DNA of 64,000 nt from Lacihabitans sp. LS3-19 (GTDB taxonomy: Bacteria > Bacteroidota > Bacteroidia > Cytophagales > Spirosomataceae), in NCBI RefSeq assembly GCF_024343575.1, contig NZ_RJUA01000121.1:141743-205742 (forward strand). Reading direction: 5' to 3'. The position numbers and the translations under genes were made by a program. Shown here in pieces: positions 54,040 to 61,321 of the stretch. The stretch's first letter is position 1. Each line of letters begins with the position of its first letter. The notes beneath the pieces were generated by a model, which worked only from the letters and a program-made list of their open reading frames with translations, searched no databases and had not been told where the DNA came from.

Positions 54040-55164
54040 TTATTTATTTAGTATTGATTTTGTAAATTCATGTACCAACTCGCCTTGATGCGTTATCAAT
54101 GACCCTTTGGTTATTTCTTCTTCCATTTCCCATTTGAAACCATCTTTGTCTGCCAAGTGCATCAATAATGTAATGATGTTTGTGCCATACAATTGACTAG
54201 CATTGACTGGTAAAAGTGCAGGTAAATTAGATTCACCAATAATAGTCACACCATGTTTAATTACCGTCTTATCTTTTTCTGATATTTCACAATTTCCGCC
54301 TGACTCTACTGCCATATCAACTATAACTGAGCCGCTTTTCATTGATTTCACCATGTTTTCGGTAACTAAAACGGGAGCTTTTTTACCAATCACCAATGCT
54401 GTTGTTATAACCAAATCGGCATCTTTTATTTTAGTTTCTATCAATTCTTTCTGTTTTTGAAGGAATTCCGCCGAGACTTCTTTTGCATATCCACCCTCTA
54501 CTTTTACACCTTCCACGCCTTCAACGGTTAAAAACCTTCCCCCAAGCGACTCCACTTGTTCTTTGGTTTCTGGTCTAACGTCAGAAACTTCCACAACGGC
54601 TCCAAGTCTTTTTGCTGTTGCAATAGCTTGTAAGCCTGCTACACCAGCACCAAAAATCAGAACTTTGGTAGGCGTGATAGTTCCAGCAGCGGTCATCATC
54701 AATGGGAAAATTTTGCCAAGTGCATTTGCTCCTAAAATAACCGTTTTGTAACCCGCAAGATTAGCTTGAGAACTTAAGGCGTCCATTTTTTGGGCTCTTG
54801 AAATTCTCGGAACAGCATCCATTGAAAATGAAGATATTTTTTTAGCATTTAATGCATTAATGACTTCAGGGATAGTGTAAGCATATAAAAATGAAATAGT
54901 TACAATTCCATCTTTAAGCATACCTACTTCTTCTACAGTAAATGAATTTACTTTTAAAACAACATCCGATTGACAGATGTCCTTTTTTGCTACGGCCGTG
55001 GCACCAGCCGCAATAAAGTCAGCATCGAAATAGGATGATAATGCACCAGCGTCGTTTTCGATAGCTACCTCAAAACCCTTTTTTATCAGTTGTTTAACTA
55101 CGTCTGGTGTTAAAGCAACCCGAGTTTCGAAGGGTTTGGTTTCTTTTAATACTCCAATTTTCAT
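54040..55164 (-). CDS. NAD(P) transhydrogenase subunit alpha 1
   Basis: This 374-residue soluble NAD(H)-binding part of the alpha subunit begins KIGVLKETKPFETRVALTP, as in the alanine dehydrogenase/PntA family, with LIFGAGVAGLQAIATAKRLG as the Rossmann motif, DVRPETKEQVESLGG, and VIVDMAVESGGNCE. It lies directly upstream of pntA2 and pntB and starts the operon. Confidence 0.93.
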   Translation of the reverse strand: MKIGVLKETKPFETRVALTPDVVKQLIKKGFEVAIENDAGALSSYFDADFIAAGATAVAKKDICQSDVVLKVNSFTVEEVGMLKDGIVTISFLYAYTIPEVINALNAKKISSFSMDAVPRISRAQKMDALSSQANLAGYKTVILGANALGKIFPLMMTAAGTITPTKVLIFGAGVAGLQAIATAKRLGAVVEVSDVRPETKEQVESLGGRFLTVEGVEGVKVEGGYAKEVSAEFLQKQKELIETKIKDADLVITTALVIGKKAPVLVTENMVKSMKSGSVIVDMAVESGGNCEISEKDKTVIKHGVTIIGESNLPALLPVNASQLYGTNIITLLMHLADKDGFKWEMEEEITKGSLITHQGELVHEFTKSILNK

Positions 55165-55535
55165 ATTATTTTATAATTCTGTTTTTGAAAAAAAATATAT
55201 TGATATTTAGAATGTTGATTCTTAAAAATTAAGATGTTTTTTATAGGGTTATTTTCCAAAATTACCTTTTTGCTAATATTTTTCACTATACATTGCCAAA
55301 AAAAGGAAATTGGTTGAAACTGTTTTTTTTCTAACAACAAATATTGATAAAAAAAAGAATATGCAAAAAGCAAAGGTTTGAATTTTACCTTTAATAAGAG
55401 AAATACCATCAAAAAAACATTTTTATTCAAGAGATTCTAATTAATCTAACGAAGCTTAAATATATTTTGCTTCCAAGCGAAAATATATGACGTCTGACAT
55501 TATTAAATCTAATTTAGAAAGGTTTTCTTAAAAAA
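55165..55535. other. Intergenic region upstream of the pnt operon
   Basis: This stretch of about 370 AT-rich bases carries no convincing gene. An open frame at 55161-55430 on the minus strand is low-complexity and overlaps the pntA1 start. It holds a possible -7 box TAATTTTG (55257-55264, minus) for pnt, and a hairpin with one bulge, TATATTTTGCTT (55461-55472) with AAGCGAAAATATA (55475-55487). Confidence 0.5.
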
Positions 55536-56399
55536 TCATTTTTCTTGTCCAAGATACAATCCTCCTAAGACCAAAACCAGCCCAAGCATAGTATGCCAAG
55601 TGAAGGGCTCATCTAATATAAAAGAGGAAAAAATAAAACCAAAAATTGGGCATAGAAATAAAAAGAAAGATGCTCTTACTGAGTCTATTTTAATTAATCT
55701 TAACCATAGATTTACGGCGAGTACAGAAACTGGAATAACCAGCCAAAGTATTGAAAGGGAATTACTTAAGTTGTAGATTATAGGTTTTTCATTTAAAAAC
55801 CAAGTGAGCGGCAGCATAAAAAGCCCTCCTAAAAGAACCTGCCAGCCGTTAATTGCAATTCGGCTTAGCGTCCAATGTTTTTCTGTAAAATAAACCGCGG
55901 CAATGCTATAACTCAACATGCTTATTAGCAAATAAATTAATCCACGAGGTGTGGCGAAGCTATTTTGTAAAAGTGGCCAAACAGCCAAGAAAACGCCACA
56001 AAATCCTAAAATTAGACCGATTATTTGTTGGATTTTTATTTTTTTACCAAGAATAAGACCACTTATTATGGCCATCAATAATGGACCCAAAGAAACCGAT
56101 AAGCTCCCAATACCAGCTGCTACCTCTTTTATTGCCAATACAAATAGACTCAGGTAAACAGTAATATTTAAAAATCCAAAAATTGAAAGTCCTTTTAATT
56201 CCTCTTTAGATGGCCATTGCCACTTTTCGAAAATTGCAGAATAGCCTAACATCAAAACTCCAGCTATGAAAAATCGCGACTGAAATAAAACCAAAGGCTC
56301 CATAGTTTGAACCCCGATTTTTGCTGCTACTGAAGCAGAGGACCAAAATATTGCGAAGATTACGCCTAATACAATAAATTGTATCCCGCTATTTTTCAT
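55536..56399 (-). CDS. EamA-family (DMT) transporter
   Basis: This 287-residue protein has about ten membrane helices in two EamA repeats, first repeat from FIVLGVIFAIFWSSASVAAK, second from FATPRGLIYLLISMLSYSIA. Drug/metabolite transporters of this family often export amino acids or nucleosides. The substrate is unknown. Its start overlaps the stop of the TatD gene by 4 bases, so the two are co-transcribed. Confidence 0.88.
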   Translation of the reverse strand: MKNSGIQFIVLGVIFAIFWSSASVAAKIGVQTMEPLVLFQSRFFIAGVLMLGYSAIFEKWQWPSKEELKGLSIFGFLNITVYLSLFVLAIKEVAAGIGSLSVSLGPLLMAIISGLILGKKIKIQQIIGLILGFCGVFLAVWPLLQNSFATPRGLIYLLISMLSYSIAAVYFTEKHWTLSRIAINGWQVLLGGLFMLPLTWFLNEKPIIYNLSNSLSILWLVIPVSVLAVNLWLRLIKIDSVRASFFLFLCPIFGFIFSSFILDEPFTWHTMLGLVLVLGGLYLGQEK

Positions 56400-57187
56400 T
56401 TTTTGATAATGTTTAGAGCATTTTGAGTAGTAATATTTTTTATTTCATCTTCAGAAAGGTTGTATAATTCTGAAAGTTTCTCAGTCACGTGGCTTAAATA
56501 GGAGACTTCATTTCTTTTGCCTCGGAGAGGAACCGGAGCTAAATATGGAGAATCAGTTTCTAAAACTATGTTGTTTATTGGTATTTCACCTAAGAATTTA
56601 TCTAGGCCTCCGTTTTTGAAAGTAACCACACCACCTATGCCTAAATGAAAGTTTAATGAAATTACCCTTTCTGCATCTTCTTTGTTTCCCGAAAAACAAT
56701 GGAAAATACCTCTTAAATCTTTCCATCCAAACTCTTCTATCAAGTCACAGCACCTTTGAATGGCATTTAATTGATTGTCTTTGGAGTTTCTTGAATGAAT
56801 ACAAATAGGTAGATTGTATTTTTTTGCAAACTCTAATTGTTTCAAAAAAGCTTTTTCTTGCTGTGGCACGAAAGTCAGATCCCAGAAAAAATCCAAGCCA
56901 ATCTCTCCAATCAATATGAATGGTCTTTTTTCTAAATTATCTCCTACGATTGCTAACTCTTTTTCAAAATCTTCACCGACATAACATGGATGCAAACCCA
57001 TCATCGAAAGGCATTTTCCTGGATATTGGGATTCTAGAGCCAACATTCCAGGAATCGTTTCAGAGTTACAATTTGGCATCCAAATTTGTTCCACACCTAA
57101 TTCAAACGCCCTTTGAAGCATTTCATCTCTATCATTATTAAATTGCTCATCATAGATGTGTGCGTGAGTTTCGATTATTTTGGCCAT
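56396..57187 (-). CDS. TatD-family metal-dependent hydrolase
   Basis: This 263-residue TIM-barrel protein has the metal ligands IETHAHIYDE (HxH), EIGLDFFWD (Glu), CIHSRNSKD (His), FHCFSGNKEDAE (His) and ETDSPYLAPVPLRGKRN (Asp). TatD proteins have 3'-5' DNase activity in other bacteria (family knowledge). It starts a two-gene unit with the EamA transporter. Its promoter is overlapped by a terminator hairpin. Confidence 0.9.
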   Translation of the reverse strand: MAKIIETHAHIYDEQFNNDRDEMLQRAFELGVEQIWMPNCNSETIPGMLALESQYPGKCLSMMGLHPCYVGEDFEKELAIVGDNLEKRPFILIGEIGLDFFWDLTFVPQQEKAFLKQLEFAKKYNLPICIHSRNSKDNQLNAIQRCCDLIEEFGWKDLRGIFHCFSGNKEDAERVISLNFHLGIGGVVTFKNGGLDKFLGEIPINNIVLETDSPYLAPVPLRGKRNEVSYLSHVTEKLSELYNLSEDEIKNITTQNALNIIKK

Positions 57188-57221
57188 AAAAAAGTCTAAT
57201 TTTTATGCAAAATTAGACTTT
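57188..57221 (-). terminator. Terminator of the upstream protease gene, overlapping the tatD promoter
   Basis: A 13-bp perfect stem (AAAGTCTAATTTT at 57191-57203 with AAAATTAGACTTT at 57209-57221) and a 5-base loop are followed on the minus strand by a T-run just before the tatD ATG. The same hairpin contains the tatD -7 box. Confidence 0.8.
57208..57215 (-). promoter_or_regulatory. -7 promoter element of tatD
   Basis: TAATTTTG on the minus strand lies 21 bases before the ATG at 57187. It lies within one arm of the hairpin at 57191-57221. Confidence 0.5.
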
Positions 57222-57308
57222 ATGTATTGAAAAAAGCAATTTAGGTTCTAAAGTTTAATAATAGTCAAATTGGTTTTGAAAAGCTAGTTGGTAAAGTGGA
57301 AAATGAAT

Positions 57309-58394
57309 TTAATTACATAAGCCATTTATGGTAAGTCTTACAGTATTATTAGTGGGTTTTATTCTTGCTCCAGCTATTAATCTGATTCTAGTTCCTGCGT
57401 TTAATTGGGAGTCTTTGCTTGTAAAAATATTGACGTTGCCATTTAATGGATATGGCTGTGAACCAACAGTAAGGGTACTTTTTGCAGCATCAATTAATTC
57501 TGTATTGTAAGTTGTTGTACCGCCTAAAATACCTGAAATATTTTTATTTGTACCTACAACTACATTTTCAAATAAACCTCCAGAACCGTCATTGTTATTT
57601 ATAGTTGTTCGCATTCTGGTGCCTTGATTAACTGTAAATTGAGAGTAGCACATATACCAATAACTCATGATATTGTTAGTTGGAGGGCTATAGCTTCTGG
57701 TTTGTCCATTGCAGAATATACTTGCAGAGCCAGTATAAGTGCAACCACTTCTTGAGTTTTGAGAGCCAGAAACGTCCGCATTTGTATCGCATATAAAATC
57801 TCCAGTTGTCGAACAATTTGAGCCATCGGGGCATGAAGTTCCAAAGGCTGTTTCAAAAGTGTGGTATAACCCTAAGGCATGGCCCATTTCGTGGTAGAAA
57901 TTAAAATTTGCAGATTGGACAACAGAAAAATCTCTTCCTGGAATATCATAGGAGTAACCACCATAAGCTGTAGAGCCTTTGTGAATATAAATATCGATTG
58001 CATTTGTGTGCGAATTATAAGATCTTAAAGAAGTTATATTTGCACTATTGGTGAAGTTCATATTTGTGTTTAATGTAGTATTGTCAATATAATCATAGCC
58101 TAAAAATGCAAAGCAAATATTATGCGGCTTGAAAAAATTAGTCATAGTTTGTATATCAATAGCCAATTGTTCTGGTGTAGTCGCTGCATTTGTTCCATCT
58201 GTGTTTCTTAATATGTGTGCATAAATTTTCATAACATATATATAGTCTACAGCTGCTTCTGTTTCTCTTATAGCTTCTTCTGAAAACTTCTGAGGTTCTT
58301 TTGGCGTTTGAGTTCCACAGTCAGCAAAGTCAATTTGACCTAAGCTTTTTAAAGAAACGAAAAGTGTTAAAAAAATAATTAATTTAGCTTTCAT
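57309..58394 (-). CDS. Secreted M43 (pappalysin-type) metalloprotease 1
   Basis: This 361-residue secreted protease starts with a signal peptide (MKAKLIIFLTLFVSLKSLG). The zinc site is the complete metzincin motif HEMGHALGLYH (His168, Glu169, His172, His178), followed by the Met-turn in NNIMSYWYMCYSQF. A cysteine-rich segment (SCPDGSNCSTTGDFICDTNAD) separates them, as in the family. The last 80 residues are beta-rich and end RIKPTNNTVRLTINGLC, like the coathanger-type tail of Bacteroidota T9SS cargo. It lies next to a paralogue. It probably degrades external proteins (inference). Confidence 0.88.
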   Translation of the reverse strand: MKAKLIIFLTLFVSLKSLGQIDFADCGTQTPKEPQKFSEEAIRETEAAVDYIYVMKIYAHILRNTDGTNAATTPEQLAIDIQTMTNFFKPHNICFAFLGYDYIDNTTLNTNMNFTNSANITSLRSYNSHTNAIDIYIHKGSTAYGGYSYDIPGRDFSVVQSANFNFYHEMGHALGLYHTFETAFGTSCPDGSNCSTTGDFICDTNADVSGSQNSRSGCTYTGSASIFCNGQTRSYSPPTNNIMSYWYMCYSQFTVNQGTRMRTTINNNDGSGGLFENVVVGTNKNISGILGGTTTYNTELIDAAKSTLTVGSQPYPLNGNVNIFTSKDSQLNAGTRIRLIAGARIKPTNNTVRLTINGLCN

Positions 58395-58483
58395 ATAATA
58401 AGTATACTAAAAGTAAGATGTTATTTTTAATTTGAAATTCTGACTAGGAAATTTTCATTCAATTTTAATTATACCTTAATCAA

Positions 58484-59548
58484 TTAGAATTGACATCCGT
58501 AAGTTAAAACCCTAACTTTCCCGTTTGAGTTGGGATAAGCATGAAAGCCTGGTTTTAATCGAACTTGGTTGGATGTGAAATATACATCTGCAGACCCTGA
58601 CGAATTTACATTTCCAGCGGAAGCTATATTGCCAACATTTAATGTGTTTCGTGAAGCTCCCCACCAAGTACCTGTAGTGTAGTTTTTATTACTAATATTT
58701 GCGGTATTAGTCTGCATAGTCATATTCCCAATAGCTGTGACACCCGCTATTGTGTCATACATCCTAGTTCGTTGATTTGGAGTAAATATTGTCATGCAGA
58801 AAAAATAATAACTCATAAGGTTGTTTACCATTGGGTTATAAGACTGATTATTAGCATCTTTAGTAGTGCCAGTGTAAACACAAGTTGAACTATTGAAATT
58901 TCCATTTGGATCTGCTGGAGTATCACAGACTAAGTCGCCAGCTGTAGAGCAATTACTGCCATTTACAAGTTCATTTCCAATGGCTGTTTCAAAAGTATGA
59001 AGCAAACCAAGGCAATGTCCAATTTCATGTGATAAAACACCATCAAAGTTTTCAGGAATATCAATTGATAGATGGGTGTTGGGTATATCATATGCCGTGC
59101 CTATTAACCCAGTTCCATTGTTATTTCTTAGCTCTTTATGGCAATATATATTCAACGCATTGCTCCAATCGTAAGCAAATAGTGCTGTCCTATGGGCAGA
59201 TGTATTTGAGTTCATAAGGGTATTCAATGTTGTGTTATTTATATAAGTAAACCCTAAAAGAGCAAAACAAATATTCCATGGTTGATATTCATTTCTAATT
59301 TTTGTTAGCTCTCCTTCAATATAAGCCTCAGTTGCAGCAGCATTAGATCCATCATCATTTCTTAAAATATGAAAAACCACTCTAACTGTTTTAGCTGTTG
59401 CGTACCCTTCCGTGGATCTTATAGAATCAATATTCCATCCTTTCAAATTGTCAGGATTGAAGGGCGTATCACAATTGATTTGTGCTTGTAAAATAACTGA
59501 TGACCACAGCACAAAACATACTATAGAAAATGATATTTTTGTTTTCAT
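58484..59548 (-). CDS. Secreted M43 (pappalysin-type) metalloprotease 2
   Basis: This 354-residue paralogue of the downstream gene has a signal peptide and the same architecture. The zinc motif is HEIGHCLGLLH (His174, Glu175, His178, His184) and the Met-turn is in NNLMSYYFFCMTIF. The shared segments include NICFALLGFTYINNTTLN against NICFAFLGYDYIDNTTLN in the other copy. It ends with a coathanger-type tail (QVRLKPGFHAYPNSNGKV). It is 6 bases from a tail-fibre-like gene, and 89 bases from its paralogue. A duplication is the simplest explanation. Confidence 0.88.
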   Translation of the reverse strand: MKTKISFSIVCFVLWSSVILQAQINCDTPFNPDNLKGWNIDSIRSTEGYATAKTVRVVFHILRNDDGSNAAATEAYIEGELTKIRNEYQPWNICFALLGFTYINNTTLNTLMNSNTSAHRTALFAYDWSNALNIYCHKELRNNNGTGLIGTAYDIPNTHLSIDIPENFDGVLSHEIGHCLGLLHTFETAIGNELVNGSNCSTAGDLVCDTPADPNGNFNSSTCVYTGTTKDANNQSYNPMVNNLMSYYFFCMTIFTPNQRTRMYDTIAGVTAIGNMTMQTNTANISNKNYTTGTWWGASRNTLNVGNIASAGNVNSSGSADVYFTSNQVRLKPGFHAYPNSNGKVRVLTYGCQF

Positions 59549-59554
59549 GCTAAA

Positions 59555-60841
59555 TTAATTCTTATTAATAGTTTTTTTCAACTCCTCAATTTCCTTTTGT
59601 TGCCTAATAGTATGAAGTGTTAACTCCTCAATTTTAGCCATCATTTTAGTCATAAGTTCTGCTACATGAGCTCCTTTTTCTTCGATATCTTTTGCAGAAG
59701 GTACATTTGGCAAATGTTTGTTTTCTTTGATGAAATTCTCAACATTTTCTAGTTTATCTAATTTATAATCTTCCTCAAAAACATAATCAGCCCAGCCCGT
59801 TTCTACTATTACCTCATTTGCCCTAATTATACCTAATACATCGAGCTTATTGTTTGGAGATGTTGTGCCTATTCCAACATTTCCACCACCATATGCTAAT
59901 ATTACGTGTTGGGTTGTATTGTAGTTTAAGTTTAAATTTCCAACCAGTGCATCAATTTCGTTTCCATCAAGTAGCATTGTTTGTCCTGGAGAAGAAATTT
60001 TTATCCCAGCTGTTATTCCATCATTGTCAGGGCCTACTACGTGGAGTCTTGCAGTAGGATTATTAGTGTTTATTCCAATGTCACCATCTCCTTTTATATT
60101 AAATTTTTCGACACCATTGTATTCTATTCTCCAATAATTATCAGCAGAAGTTGCTCCATTTAAATAACTTTGAGCTATCCATTTATTAGAATTTGCAGAT
60201 GATGTCCAATTTATTCTAGATAAAGAGCCTAATGCATTTACTCTGATATGTGGATCTAAGTCCGAGCCTGTGTGGTCTATATGAACTTTAGCCTCTGGAG
60301 TAATAGTCCCAATACCTAAATCTCCTGCATTGTTTAATGCCATTCTATCTAATGCATTAGTACCCCAAATAAATCTATTTGTACCTCCAAAAGTGTACAT
60401 TCTTACATCTCCAGCACCGCCACCTCCAGTAGCTACGCCTATTCTGAAGTTATAAGTTGGGTCTCCAATCCTGAAATCACCAGCTGTGCTCGTTGCGAGA
60501 TTCCAATTACCTCCAAAAATATCTAATTTATGGCTGGGATTAATAGTTCCAACTCCTACATTACCACTACTTAAACTCGTGGTTAATACGGGAAGCCCTT
60601 CACCTATAAAAACAAATTTGTCCTCAACGTCCTTATATTGTAGTCCCCAATCAGTATAAGTAGGAGAGTGGGAAATTACCATTTTGTCAGGATTGCCAGT
60701 ACCTGATTTAAAAATATTTAAGCTGGGATTTGAGCTCGAATTTGAAAGGATATTGCCATTAGCATTGTTACCTGGTAGAATTTCAACTGATTGAGAAAAA
60801 GAAAAATGAGCAACTAACAATAGTAGTATTAATTTTTTCAT
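59555..60841 (-). CDS. Tail-fibre-like surface protein
   Basis: This 428-residue protein has a signal peptide (MKKLILLLLVAHFSFS), then beta-helical repeats with recurring GNVGVGT..P..KLDI-like units (GNVGVGTINPSHKLDIFGG, GDLGIGTITPEAKVHI, GDIGINTNNPTARLHVVG). The C-terminal 90 residues carry the conserved HLPNVPSAKDIEEKG segment and a coiled coil (MMAKIEELTLHTIRQQKEIE). This is the usual tail of Bacteroidota tail-fibre-like exported proteins. It precedes the two proteases on the same strand. Not phage: no other phage gene is near. Confidence 0.82.
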   Translation of the reverse strand: MKKLILLLLVAHFSFSQSVEILPGNNANGNILSNSSSNPSLNIFKSGTGNPDKMVISHSPTYTDWGLQYKDVEDKFVFIGEGLPVLTTSLSSGNVGVGTINPSHKLDIFGGNWNLATSTAGDFRIGDPTYNFRIGVATGGGGAGDVRMYTFGGTNRFIWGTNALDRMALNNAGDLGIGTITPEAKVHIDHTGSDLDPHIRVNALGSLSRINWTSSANSNKWIAQSYLNGATSADNYWRIEYNGVEKFNIKGDGDIGINTNNPTARLHVVGPDNDGITAGIKISSPGQTMLLDGNEIDALVGNLNLNYNTTQHVILAYGGGNVGIGTTSPNNKLDVLGIIRANEVIVETGWADYVFEEDYKLDKLENVENFIKENKHLPNVPSAKDIEEKGAHVAELMTKMMAKIEELTLHTIRQQKEIEELKKTINKN

Positions 60842-60900
60842 GGTAATTTGATTTTGAGTTTAAATTGTAGAATAAATTTAAGTTCAAATCTTTATTAAGT

Positions 60901-60955
60901 GGTCGAGAGTTTTATTTAATGGTTAAGAGTTTTATTTTGCGGTTTTAGGGTTTTA
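60901..60955. repeat. Three degenerate boxes with 20-bp period
   Basis: GGTCGAGAGTTTTA (60901-60914), GGTTAAGAGTTTTA (60921-60934) and GGTTTTAGGGTTTTA (60941-60955) recur every 20 bases, so they lie on the same helix face. They are in the divergent region between the tail-fibre-like gene and feoA, and could bind a regulator. Confidence 0.6.
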
Positions 60956-61037
60956 CTAGAGTTAGAAAAAAACTGATTTTAGTCATATTCTTGAATTTAT
61001 TTCTTCTATTTCAAATATTAAAAGAACAAAATGTTTT

Positions 61038-61045
61038 AAGTTTGC
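61038..61045 (+). promoter_or_regulatory. Possible -7 promoter element of feoA
   Basis: TAAGTTTG matches TAnnTTTG and lies 30 bases before the TTG start at 61076. Another TAnnTTTG-like element abuts the TTG itself and is harder to fit. Confidence 0.4.
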
Positions 61046-61075
61046 GTTACTATTTATAATAAGTCTAATTTACAT

Positions 61076-61321
61076 TTGAAGACAGTAGCGGATCTAAAAG
61101 AAGGGGAAAAAGGGAAAATATCTGCATTTCTAGATAACAAGCTTGCTTTGAAGCTTCTGGAGATGGGTTGTTTGCCTGGTACGGAGGTCAAACTCGAACA
61201 TAAAGCTCCTTTAGGTTGTCCTTACTGTATTTCAGTTTCAGACGATTACCAGCTTTCTTTACGTAAATCGGAGGCTATTACAATACTTATTGAAAAAAAT
61301 GATAGTAGCTCTCATCGGTAA
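61076..61321 (+). CDS. feoA: Ferrous iron transport protein A
   Basis: FeoA is the small SH3-like cytosolic partner of FeoB. The 81-residue protein has KTVADLKEGEKGKISAF at the start and LLEMGCLPGTEVKLEHKAPL, the family signatures. The start is a TTG, since no in-frame ATG occurs before the conserved core. Its end overlaps feoB. Confidence 0.92.
   Translation: MKTVADLKEGEKGKISAFLDNKLALKLLEMGCLPGTEVKLEHKAPLGCPYCISVSDDYQLSLRKSEAITILIEKNDSSSHR

Noticed and set aside
55161..55430. Open frame of 89 codons, minus strand, upstream of pntA1
   Set aside because: It overlaps the pntA1 start, is dominated by Phe, Leu, Lys and Asn from AT-rich DNA, and lacks a promoter-start arrangement.
59555..60841. 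Phage tail fibre, hence a prophage
   Set aside because: Such proteins are commonly exported surface proteins in Bacteroidota, and no other phage genes are nearby.
61071..61078. TACATTTG as the promoter of feoA
   Set aside because: The TTG start codon of feoA lies in the last three bases, so transcription from it would start downstream of the start codon; TAAGTTTG at 61038 fits better.
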